The notes under the pieces were generated by a model that ran no database searches, was not told the DNA's origin, and saw only the letters and a list, made by a program, of their open reading frames with translations. Position numbers and translations under genes: made by a program. Below, in pieces: positions 6,389-12,066 of a stretch of 12,066 bases of DNA; position 1 is the first letter of the stretch; each line of letters begins with the position of its first letter. The DNA is from CAZOOA01 sp964581355 (GTDB lineage Bacteria; Bacillota; Dethiobacteria; DTU022; UBA8154), in NCBI GenBank assembly GCA_964581355.1, contig CAZOOA010000083.1, positions 1 to 12,066 of the forward strand. The letters run 5' to 3'.

Positions 6389-8632
6389 ATGCGTGTAACC
6401 CATAATATGCTGGCCAACTCAGTATCCCAGAACATTCAACGCAACTTACGGGCCCTGGAACGGCGTTCCAACCAGCTTTCCATGGGCAAGATGTTCGACC
6501 GCCCTTCCCAGGACCCGGTCGGGACCTACCGGTCCATGCGGATTACCAGCACTGGTTTGGCCCGCAACGAACAGTTTAGCCGCAATATCGGTGAAGGCAA
6601 AACCTGGCTAAACAGCACCGAAAGCGCCCTGGCCGACAGCATCGATGCCGTTCAGCGACTCCGGGAGCTGGCCGTGTATGCTTCCAACGACACCTTTTCA
6701 ACCGAAGACCGCAAAGCAGTCGCCCCCGAGGTGGAGCAGCTTTTGGACCACCTGATCAGCTTGGGCAATACCGATGTGGCCGGATTGTATATCTTCGGCG
6801 GGCACAAAACCCAGGACCCCCCGTACCGTGTGGCTGGAGCCAATGGGGAGCTGTTAAACGACTGGTACAATCAAGAATCCGGGCTAACCGCTGACAACAT
6901 TGAATTGGACAACCTGCTTACCGGCGACTACGCCGTAAGTACCGAAGCAGAAAAGGATCCTGGTGTGCTCGATGAAGCAGCCCGGGCTTACCTGATGGAC
7001 GAATATATCCAGGGGGCCAGGGACGGCTTTTTCGGCGGCTACAATGCTGCTTCCCTCACAGTCGGCGATGTCAATGAAGATAACGCTGTGCGCTTCACCG
7101 CCCGGGAAGAAGGGGCGTACGGGAATAATATAGAGGTTGTTTATGAAACGAATGACAATGGTGATATAGCGATTGATGTTGATAGGGAAAATGGCGCTTA
7201 CAGGATTACGGTAACGATGGATGAAAATGAAGATTTTACCGCCAAACAAGTCGCCGATGCGGTCAACGGACACGAAGAAGCTTCTGCACTGGTCCAGGCC
7301 TCGGTAAACCTTGAAGGGAATGGCGGAGGCTCAGGTGATGTCGACCCGGATATATTTGAAGATCCTGATGACCCGGACGAAACAATTCCAATCTCACTAT
7401 CAGGCGGCGCCGGCGGTATTGGTGAGGTCTACAGTTCCGATGAAGGTGGCAATTTAGAGGATGATTCCCCCTGGAACGGCACCGTGGCCCTGGAAGTCCA
7501 GGAAGCCAAAAAGTTCGGTCAGTTTTCTTCAGATATACAGGACAAGATTATCAACCACCCCAATATAGATGAAGACAGCATCGAGGACGTGGACGAACAG
7601 GATCTGATCGTTCGTCTCTCGGCCGGGTATCAGCTCTACGACCTGGACGGTAAAAATTACAGCGGCACTTACGGCAACCAGTCTGGCGAAGATATCTATA
7701 TTAATATGACCAAGTTAAAGGAAGATGACCAGTCTATCACCTTCAAGGCAAGAGAAGACGACTGGGTCACCATGAAGGTGCCTCCCAACGCCAACATTAC
7801 CTATGAGCGGGAAGAAGTCAAGGTGGGCGACAAGGCCGTTTTTCAGCTCAAGCCCGAACTCAATGAAAATGACCCAGACTTCGACCGCTTCACCCTGCAC
7901 CAGGACTACGGCCGCCCCGACGAGCAGGGCCGCCCCACCATGGGAGATGCCCTGAACTGGCATTTCAATGCTGATGAAGACTTTTTTGACGAAAAAACCC
8001 GCACCCTGAAGTTCCACGACATCGACCAGGCCACGGGGCAGTTCATCACCAGCAGCATCTCGCCTACCTTCGAAGAGGAGTTTCAAACAGCGGATGCTGC
8101 CAGGTACTACGACCCCCAAGACCTGGAAAAACATGGTGTGCCCGATGATGAATTTGACGAGCATCCTGCGGCCATCTTTTCCTTCGTTGCCCCCGGTGAC
8201 CCCTACTACATGGGCGATGACGGCGAGCGGCTGATCGAGATCAGCCCCGACCAGAAAGTGCCGGCCAACATCACCGGTATCGAGGCCTTCGGAGAGACGG
8301 AGCTGTTCCAGACCGTGCGGGATATGCACCAGGCCCTGGTCCACGATGAACAGTTCACCCTGAGCAATGAAGTCATCGACCAGCTGGACAACCACCTGGA
8401 CGGGCTGCTGCGCTCCCGTTCCGATGTGGGCGCCCGCATGGAGCGGATGGAAGTCACCGAAGAGCGCCTGCACTCCGAGCGTATTTACCTGCGGGAACAC
8501 CTGTCCAAAGTGGAAGATGTGGATATGGCCGATGCCATAACCGAGTTTATGATGCAGGAAAACGCCTACCAGGCCGCCCTGGCCACCGGGGCGCGGATGG
8601 TCTATCCCAGCCTGATCGATTTTCTGCGCTAG
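6389..8632 (+). CDS. flgL: Flagellar hook-associated protein 3, greatly enlarged
   Basis: FlgL is the second junction protein between hook and filament. The N-terminal flagellin-like helices are clear (MRVTHNMLANSVSQNIQ at 1-17, SMGKMFDRPSQDPVG at 31-45, GLYIFGGHKTQ at 132-142). The C-terminal helix pair (about 635-747, with RSDVGARMERME and ENAYQAALATGARM) completes the D0/D1 core. Usual FlgL is about 300 residues; this one is 747, so roughly 450 residues are added between the core halves. Within them residues about 232-343 (VRFTAREEGAYGNNIEVVY ... SGGAGG) resemble a repeat-type beta domain found in bacterial surface and phage tail proteins (FTA--xGa-GN-I--- ... TA-QVA-A-N ... SGG). The insert is very rich in Asp and Glu, and its bases around 7121-7230 are AT-rich. 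The ATG at 6389 has AGGAGGAG 7 bases upstream. FlgL core identity is strong; the insert's role is unknown. Confidence 0.93.
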   Translation: MRVTHNMLANSVSQNIQRNLRALERRSNQLSMGKMFDRPSQDPVGTYRSMRITSTGLARNEQFSRNIGEGKTWLNSTESALADSIDAVQRLRELAVYASNDTFSTEDRKAVAPEVEQLLDHLISLGNTDVAGLYIFGGHKTQDPPYRVAGANGELLNDWYNQESGLTADNIELDNLLTGDYAVSTEAEKDPGVLDEAARAYLMDEYIQGARDGFFGGYNAASLTVGDVNEDNAVRFTAREEGAYGNNIEVVYETNDNGDIAIDVDRENGAYRITVTMDENEDFTAKQVADAVNGHEEASALVQASVNLEGNGGGSGDVDPDIFEDPDDPDETIPISLSGGAGGIGEVYSSDEGGNLEDDSPWNGTVALEVQEAKKFGQFSSDIQDKIINHPNIDEDSIEDVDEQDLIVRLSAGYQLYDLDGKNYSGTYGNQSGEDIYINMTKLKEDDQSITFKAREDDWVTMKVPPNANITYEREEVKVGDKAVFQLKPELNENDPDFDRFTLHQDYGRPDEQGRPTMGDALNWHFNADEDFFDEKTRTLKFHDIDQATGQFITSSISPTFEEEFQTADAARYYDPQDLEKHGVPDDEFDEHPAAIFSFVAPGDPYYMGDDGERLIEISPDQKVPANITGIEAFGETELFQTVRDMHQALVHDEQFTLSNEVIDQLDNHLDGLLRSRSDVGARMERMEVTEERLHSERIYLREHLSKVEDVDMADAITEFMMQENAYQAALATGARMVYPSLIDFLR

Positions 8633-8667
8633 AAGCTCTGAAAATGGTAGCCGTGGCCGTAAAAACG

Positions 8668-8676
8668 TGATACAAT
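8668..8676 (+). promoter_or_regulatory. Extended -10 promoter upstream of fliW
   Basis: TGATACAAT (8668-8676) is a TGn extended -10 with 5 of 6 matches to TATAAT. No good -35 is seen 16-18 bases upstream, as is usual for extended -10 promoters. Transcription would begin near 8683, placing the GGAGGTG at 8709 in the leader. TAGCCGTG occurs as a direct repeat at 8648-8655 and 8676-8683, flanking the site. Confidence 0.45.
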
Positions 8677-8715
8677 AGCCGTGAATTAATGATTTTTCCT
8701 CAAACAGCGGAGGTG

Positions 8716-9189
8716 ATGGCTCTGGTCGCCCACGACAACAAGGAGCCAGAAAAAGATATGAAGGCAGGGACAGGATCAGAGGAGACCCGGCAGGCCAGCC
8801 GGTTGGAGGAACCCATTACCTTCAATCGCGGGCTGCCCGGCCTGGGGGAGAGCCGCCGGTTTACTCTCCATGTTATCGAAGACAACCCGCTCTTTTACTA
8901 TCTCCAGTCCATCGAAGAGCAGGATGTAGGATTGATCCTGGTGGATCCCTTTCCCTGCTTCCCCGACTACTCCCTGGAGATCAGCGACCAGGATAAAAAA
9001 GAACTGCAGCTGGACCAGGTGGAGGATGTGCTGGTCTTTACCACAGTGACCCTGCTGGGAGAGAGCAAGATGACCACCAACCTGGCTGCCCCTGTGGTGG
9101 TCAATACCCGCAGCCGGCTGGCCAAGCAGCTGATCCTGCCGGAGCGGGTGGAAGAAATGCGCGTACCCCTTCCCGTTAACGAGGAATGA
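8716..9189 (+). CDS. fliW: Flagellar assembly factor, CsrA antagonist
   Basis: FliW binds CsrA and relieves its repression of target messages; it also binds flagellin, coupling translation to filament assembly. Family motifs numbered from ATG 8716: ITFNRGLPG (34-42), LVDPF (75-79), FPDY (82-85) and TNLAAPVVVN (121-130). Length from this start is 157, close to the usual 145-155. The start is uncertain. ATG 8689 lies only about 6 bases after the predicted transcription start. ATG 8716 is just 2 bases after GGAGG. CTG 8722 would have better spacing, and ATG 8758 has AAGGAG 12 bases upstream and would give a compact 143-residue form. csrA follows after a terminator and its own promoter, the standard pairing. 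Confidence 0.93.
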   Translation: MALVAHDNKEPEKDMKAGTGSEETRQASRLEEPITFNRGLPGLGESRRFTLHVIEDNPLFYYLQSIEEQDVGLILVDPFPCFPDYSLEISDQDKKELQLDQVEDVLVFTTVTLLGESKMTTNLAAPVVVNTRSRLAKQLILPERVEEMRVPLPVNEE

Positions 9190-9199
9190 TTTTGTCTGG

Positions 9200-9224
9200 A
9201 AAGAGCCTGAGCAGGGCTCTTTTT
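9200..9224 (+). terminator. Intrinsic terminator between fliW and csrA
   Basis: AAAGAGCC (9200-9207) pairs perfectly with GGCTCTTT (9215-9222) around a 7-base loop and runs into a T-tract (TTTTT then GTT). It lies 11 bases after the fliW stop and before the csrA promoter, so it probably gives partial or full termination and lets csrA be transcribed separately. Confidence 0.75.
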
Positions 9225-9236
9225 GTTGGCCGGAAC

Positions 9237-9265
9237 TTTTAACCAGCGGCCAGGTATGATATAAT
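9237..9265 (+). promoter_or_regulatory. Extended -10 sigma-A promoter of csrA
   Basis: TGATATAAT (9257-9265) contains a perfect TATAAT and the TGn extension. A weak -35 (TTTTAA, 9237-9242) lies 17 bases upstream. Transcription would start near 9272, giving a leader of about 38 bases before the csrA ATG. Confidence 0.65.
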
Positions 9266-9309
9266 GTAGTCGAAGATTTTTGTTTTTACCGGCGAAAGGT
9301 GGTTTCAGG

Positions 9310-9585
9310 ATGCTGGTCCTGACACGGAAAAAAGGACAGAGTATCATGGTAGGCGACGATGTGGAGATCTCCGTGGTGGAAGTTGACGGTGATGCGGTCC
9401 GCATCGGGATCAAAGCGCCTAAAGATGTCAGCATATACCGCCGGGAGATCTACCAGGCCATCCAGGAGGAAAACATCCGGGCCGCCCGGGCTGCGGCAGA
9501 GATGGCCAAGAAGCTGGGCAAGGTCAAACCTCCCTCTTCGGGTGAGAAAAAAGCGCCGGACCAGAAGAAAAAGGACGACCGCTAA
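9310..9585 (+). CDS. csrA: Carbon storage regulator, RNA-binding translational repressor
   Basis: CsrA dimers bind GGA-containing leaders and control translation, in Firmicutes mainly of flagellar genes; FliW antagonises it. The sequence starts MLVLTRKKGQSIMVGDD and keeps L4 and R44, the two RNA-contacting residues. The beta-strand core ends with IYRREIYQAIQEEN (42-55) and a C-terminal helix follows. The 91-residue length exceeds the usual 60-75; the extra part is a Lys/Pro-rich charged tail (from about residue 70). The start is ATG 9310 with AGGTGG 7 bases upstream. An in-frame TTG at 9280 would add ten residues not seen in the family. It has its own promoter and is followed after 31 bases by the 191-aa gene. 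Confidence 0.96.
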   Translation: MLVLTRKKGQSIMVGDDVEISVVEVDGDAVRIGIKAPKDVSIYRREIYQAIQEENIRAARAAAEMAKKLGKVKPPSSGEKKAPDQKKKDDR

Positions 9586-9616
9586 ACCAGCGTAAACAAA
9601 GGGCAGGTGAGCTGTG

Positions 9617-10192
9617 ATGCGCGTTTTCCCGTTACACAATATCAGCCAGCCGGGCCAACTGGCTACCTATCCCAATATGTTCCAGCTTGAGGATGCCCCT
9701 CCTCCAGCGCCGGACAAAAAAATGCAGCCCGATATGCGCAACCGGGTGGAAGCCCAGACCGACACCCGCCATGTTATCGAATATTTCAATCCCACCAGCC
9801 GGATGGAAACCAATGCTCCCAACCGGACCAACACCTACCACCCCACCAACATCGAAATGGGCCGGGACCGCCAGAGAGCCTCAGGCAAACAGCCCGATCT
9901 CGACCCCACCCGGGACTACCAGGAAATCCTGGGCTGGCTGCGGGAACAGCAGCAGCTGCAGGAATCCCGGGAGCAAGCCTACCAGCGGGCCCGGGAGCTA
10001 AGAGAGCAGGCCAAGAAGCTGGAAACCCCCGACGACCGCGACGTGGAGGCTCTGTCCCAGCGGGACGGCCGGCAGGGCCGGGTCCAGGAGAGAACACAGG
10101 AAATCTATGACTACTATTATCTCCGGGGTGTGGAAGCCTACAAGCGGGTGGAGAATATGCGTTTTGAGCCCGAGTATTCAAGGGCTGTTTAG
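9617..10192 (+). CDS. Unrecognised hydrophilic 191-aa protein downstream of csrA
   Basis: No family recognised. It has 191 residues, no signal peptide, no membrane segment and no cysteine. The first half is Pro/Asn/Thr-rich and probably flexible. The second half (about 95-175) is strongly helical and charged, with Gln/Glu/Arg-rich stretches (REQQQLQESREQAYQRARE region), likely a coiled coil, then an aromatic DYYYLRGVEAYKRVENM segment. ATG 9617 is chosen over GTG 9614 because AGGTGA lies 6 bases before it. It lies 31 bases after csrA and ends before a bidirectional terminator, so it is co-transcribed with csrA. The Bacillus block has a similarly sized YviE, but between flgL and fliW, and no clear resemblance is seen. 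A flagellar or CsrA-linked role is suggested only by position. Confidence 0.75.
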   Translation: MRVFPLHNISQPGQLATYPNMFQLEDAPPPAPDKKMQPDMRNRVEAQTDTRHVIEYFNPTSRMETNAPNRTNTYHPTNIEMGRDRQRASGKQPDLDPTRDYQEILGWLREQQQLQESREQAYQRARELREQAKKLETPDDRDVEALSQRDGRQGRVQERTQEIYDYYYLRGVEAYKRVENMRFEPEYSRAV

Positions 10193-10221
10193 GGTCCTGG
10201 CAAAAATATACTGGAATTGAA

Positions 10222-10253
10222 AAGACCGTTCTTGTTTTCTAAGGAACGGTCTT
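10222..10253. terminator. Bidirectional terminator between convergent genes
   Basis: AAGACCGTTC (10222-10231) and GAACGGTCTT (10244-10253) form a perfect 10-bp stem with a 12-base loop. A-rich and T-rich flanks serve both directions: CATTATTT rightwards and TTTTC leftwards. It would end both the csrA transcript and the HD-GYP transcript. Confidence 0.75.
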
Positions 10254-10284
10254 CATTATTTCTGCCTGCTTTGCCGATTCCATC

Positions 10285-11451
10285 TTACACGGACGGGGGC
10301 TCGATCCCGGTGATCAGGATGGTGGGGCACTCGTCCAGGTCAATCCGCTTCTTGGCCCTGGGGGCTGATTCCAGTGCAGAACCCGTATTCCCGGTAGCGG
10401 ACAGCTGTTTTTCTTCCACCTCCACCGCGGGACGCAGGGGCAGTTTTTGCGGGTGTCCCACAACGGTCCCCGTTTCGCCGGTGCTGAGGGAAACCTTGGC
10501 TCCCAGGGGGAAAAGGGGTGTATTCTGTAAAAAGGAGATCAACAGGTTCCGGTCCAGGGAGCCCTGGCTGCAGAGGGCCATCAGGTGCTCTGCTGTATCG
10601 TGGGGCAGGACCGCATCCCGGTAACAGCGCCTGGAGGTCAGGGCGTCGTACACATCGGTAATGGCCAGAACTTTGGCCCAGGGGTGGATTTCCTTTCCTT
10701 TCAGCCCCTGGAGGTAGCCGGTGCCGTCCAGGCGTTCATGGTGCTGGAAGACGGCCTTGATGACATCGTCCTCGATGTTTTTATTGGTGGCCAGACGCTG
10801 GTAGCTTTCATAGGCATGCCATTTCACGGCTTCAAATTCTTTCCGGGTCAGCTTGTCCGGTTTGTCCAGGATTTCAGTGGGGACGGCCATTTTGCCGATA
10901 TCGTGGAGCAGTCCCGCCAGGGCCAGTTTTTCCATAACCTGCTTGGGTGCGCCCAACATTTTGGCGAAATGGGCGGCATAGATGGCCACGTTAATGGAAT
11001 GGCCAAAGGTATACTCATTGATGGATTTCAGGGCGGCCAGCTGCAGCATGATATCGTTGTTGACCAGCACTTCCTTGACCAGCTGCCGGGATGATTCTTC
11101 CACCATGGACAGGGTAACGTTTTTGTCTTCTTTGACCTGGTTCTGGATGTCACTTAAGGCCTGATAAGAATGGACCATGGTGCGCTGGACGTCCAGGTTG
11201 TCCACGGCTTTGATCACGTCCAGCCGGAAATGGTCCTGCAGCACTTTTTCTTCTTCTGTAGTCAGGGCATTGGTTGCCTCTTCCAGGATAAAGGCCGGTT
11301 GATAGTCGAGCCCCTGGGCGAGCAGGTAGTTGATCCGTTCGCGGGTAAGCACCGTGCCTTCTTTTAACAGCAGGGCAGCGGAGGCGGGGGAGAAAAGGGG
11401 CTGGCCCAAAATATCCCCGGGCATAAGCTCGTTCACCTGGACCTGCTTCAA
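10285..11451 (-). CDS. HD-GYP domain protein, likely c-di-GMP phosphodiesterase
   Basis: HD-GYP enzymes hydrolyse cyclic di-GMP, the messenger that usually lowers motility; the convergent flagellar block fits. It has 388 residues and no membrane segments. The N-terminal module (1-55) resembles those preceding other HD-GYP domains, followed by helices to 140. The catalytic domain is about 140-300: H151, HDIGK (183-187), H212, HHERLDGTGY (237-246) and ITDVYDALTSRR (264-275). The final Pro of the GYP motif is Leu (GYL), while the metal-binding residues appear intact. A small beta-type C-terminal region (315-345) and a charged tail follow. The start is TTG 11451 with GGGAGGTG 7 bases upstream. 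It ends at the bidirectional terminator. No partner receiver or GGDEF domain is present. Activity is probable; substrate specificity is not provable from sequence. Confidence 0.92.
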   Translation of the reverse strand: MKQVQVNELMPGDILGQPLFSPASAALLLKEGTVLTRERINYLLAQGLDYQPAFILEEATNALTTEEEKVLQDHFRLDVIKAVDNLDVQRTMVHSYQALSDIQNQVKEDKNVTLSMVEESSRQLVKEVLVNNDIMLQLAALKSINEYTFGHSINVAIYAAHFAKMLGAPKQVMEKLALAGLLHDIGKMAVPTEILDKPDKLTRKEFEAVKWHAYESYQRLATNKNIEDDVIKAVFQHHERLDGTGYLQGLKGKEIHPWAKVLAITDVYDALTSRRCYRDAVLPHDTAEHLMALCSQGSLDRNLLISFLQNTPLFPLGAKVSLSTGETGTVVGHPQKLPLRPAVEVEEKQLSATGNTGSALESAPRAKKRIDLDECPTILITGIEPPSV

Positions 11452-11488
11452 CGGGGCTCACCTCCCTGTAACGGTCTTTTGCTAATAT

Positions 11489-11516
11489 TTCGACATTGCG
11501 GAAAATCATTCCTGCC
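11489..11516 (-). promoter_or_regulatory. Possible Spo0A box and GGCAGGAAT motif upstream of HD-GYP gene
   Basis: Read leftwards, GGCAGGAAT (11516-11508) is followed 12 bases later by TGTCGAA (11495-11489), an exact Spo0A-box core, about 38 bases before the TTG start. A second GGCAGGAAT lies at 11573-11565. A 7-base match can arise by chance, so this is a weak call. Confidence 0.25.
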
Positions 11517-11595
11517 TGTTTTGTTTCTGCGGGAAAATAAAAATAATCTGGCCGGCTCCTCTTTATTCCTGCCCTTTTTTTCCGATAAAAATTCT

Positions 11596-11630
11596 GAGGG
11601 GACAGGGACCTCCCGGTTCCTGGAACCCTC
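11596..11630 (+). repeat. Structured imperfect palindrome, small-RNA or REP-like
   Basis: GAGGG (11596-11600) pairs with CCCTC (11626-11630). An inner AGGGACC (11604-11610) pairs with GGTTCCT (11615-11621) over a four-base TCCC loop with one G-U pair. It is followed 14 bases later by a strong rightward terminator. Such GGGGACAGG-containing palindromes resemble REP-type elements linked to TnpA-REP transposases; alternatively it is the 3' part of a small RNA. Confidence 0.4.
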
Positions 11631-11644
11631 AAAACCCTTTCTCG

Positions 11645-11671
11645 CAGGCTTTTTTAAAGCCTGTTTTTTTT
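11645..11671 (+). terminator. Rightward intrinsic terminator without an upstream gene
   Basis: CAGGCTTT (11645-11652) and AAAGCCTG (11656-11663) form a perfect 8-bp stem, followed by eight T (11664-11671). Reading rightwards, no gene lies between this and the leftward HD-GYP gene. It may therefore end a small RNA or antisense transcript, or be left over from a lost gene. Confidence 0.7.
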
Positions 11672-11705
11672 CGTTATGCACCAAAAAGGCCGGATAATGA
11701 ATAGA

Positions 11706-11745
11706 CACAAAACCCCGGGGTGGTGATTTGCCCTTACCCCGGGGT
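11706..11745 (-). terminator. Leftward terminator of the DUF2283 gene
   Basis: ACCCCGGGGT occurs at 11736-11745 and again at 11712-11721. It is self-complementary, so the two copies can pair as a 10-bp stem with a 14-base loop. On the leftward strand the stem is followed by TTTGTGTCT. It lies about 50 bases after the DUF2283 stop. The T-tract is short, so efficiency is uncertain. Confidence 0.55.
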
Positions 11746-11795
11746 CGTTTGCATGCAAGCCCAATGGCCTTTTATCAAGCATGAATTTGGCCTTA

Positions 11796-12011
11796 TCATT
11801 TTTCCGAGGCTTCTTGAAGCAGCTCAAGCTCAACCTTGAAGGGTATAATTCCTTTTCTTTTGCGGGCATCCAGGATTTCGACACCAACGGGCATGCCATC
11901 TTCGGCATAATCAATAATAATGCCTGCACCGACTTCATCAGACTCCACAATATCGCCGTCTTTCAGGCGAATATACAGTACATCAACATCCTGGTCGTAC
12001 CTAACTTTCAA
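11796..12011 (-). CDS. DUF2283 domain protein
   Basis: Small cytosolic protein of unknown function. Residues such as VRYDQDVDVLYIRLKDG near the N-terminus and GAGIIIDYAEDGMPVGVEIL in the middle match the DUF2283 pattern (YD-E-D-LYI-L ... ESEEV--GI-ID-D--G---GIEIL-A). The family spans most of the protein. These genes are often found near toxin-antitoxin or mobile loci, but no partner is visible here. The start is taken as TTG 12011 with GGGGTGA 5 bases upstream, giving 71 residues beginning at the conserved strand. An in-frame TTG at 12038 would add nine residues of poor quality. The promoter lies at or beyond the window edge. Confidence 0.85.
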   Translation of the reverse strand: MKVRYDQDVDVLYIRLKDGDIVESDEVGAGIIIDYAEDGMPVGVEILDARKRKGIIPFKVELELLQEASEK

Positions 12012-12066
12012 TTTGCTCACCCCGCCAGTATTTATCAATTTTTGAAGTCTTATATACAGTAATTAC

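Larger units (their letters stand above)
11452..11795. other. 344-base region with no convincing gene
   Basis: It contains, in order, the HD-GYP ribosome binding site, a possible Spo0A box, two GGCAGGAAT copies (leftward), a structured imperfect palindrome (11596-11630), a rightward terminator with no gene before it (11645-11671) and the leftward terminator of the last gene (11712-11745). The open frames across it are short, basic and of atypical composition, and are judged spurious. Confidence 0.6.

Noticed and set aside
7715..8500. Leftward 261-codon frame opposite flgL
   Set aside because: Overlaps the clearly coding C-terminal half of flgL and shows only shadow composition.
9280..9309. 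TTG at 9280 as csrA start
   Set aside because: CsrA begins MLVLTRK, and ATG 9310 has a well-spaced AGGTGG; the extra ten residues contain the leader and ribosome binding site.
11448..11708. Leftward 86-codon basic frame upstream of the HD-GYP gene
   Set aside because: It runs through a terminator and palindrome, has no ribosome binding site, and overlaps the HD-GYP start region.
1..12066. CRISPR arrays, tRNA or rRNA genes, insertion sequences
   Set aside because: No regularly spaced repeats, cloverleaf-like or rRNA-like segments, or transposase motifs were found.

Overview
The window looks like a chromosomal stretch of a motile, probably spore-forming Firmicute of the class Clostridia. The main evidence is gene content and order: flgM-flgN-flgK-flgL-fliW-csrA is a Firmicute-type late flagellar operon. 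Strong AAGGAGG-type ribosome binding sites, several TTG starts and a fairly GC-rich coding style (Peptococcaceae-like or Syntrophomonadaceae-like) agree with this. Naming a genus would be a guess. The secreted axial proteins, above all FlgL, are very acidic, which hints at a saline or alkaline habitat; that is inference only.

Layout. Bases 1-1438 run leftwards: dapB (lysine/diaminopimelate/dipicolinate pathway), then a truncated gene whose N-terminus resembles dipicolinate synthase subunit B but whose visible remainder is low-complexity. Its Shine-Dalgarno sequence lies inside an 11-bp perfect hairpin. A divergent intergenic region carries the likely dapB promoter and a small tandem repeat. 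Bases 1658-3625 run rightwards: gap (GAPDH), then a soluble chemoreceptor whose N-terminus is a Rossmann-type dinucleotide-binding domain in place of a membrane sensor. This unit ends at a clear intrinsic terminator (3658-3700).

Bases 3786-10192 are the flagellar block: flgM (anti-sigma-28), flgN (FlgK/FlgL chaperone), flgK (split by a 100-N assembly gap), an unusually long flgL (747 aa), fliW, csrA and an unrecognised 191-aa hydrophilic protein. fliW and csrA each appear to have their own extended -10 promoter, with an intrinsic terminator between them. The flgK leader has a hairpin that presents AUGGA in its loop, 24 nt before a second AAGGA inside the Shine-Dalgarno sequence. This is the layout expected of a CsrA-repressed leader, so csrA/fliW may regulate hook-associated protein synthesis in cis.

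Bases 10285-11451 (leftward) encode an HD-GYP-family protein, a likely cyclic-di-GMP phosphodiesterase, which converges on the flagellar block across a shared bidirectional terminator. Bases 11452-11795 carry no convincing gene. They hold a possible Spo0A box, a repeated GGCAGGAAT motif, a structured palindrome followed by a rightward terminator with no gene in front of it (small RNA or REP-like remnant), and the terminator of the last gene, a DUF2283 protein (11796-12011, leftward).

No tRNA, rRNA, CRISPR array, transposase or prophage gene was seen. The observations most worth a second look are the Rossmann-MCP chemoreceptor beside gap, the putative CsrA-controlled flgK leader, the enlarged FlgL with an AT-rich, differently composed insert, and the structured orphan-terminator locus near 11.6 kb.
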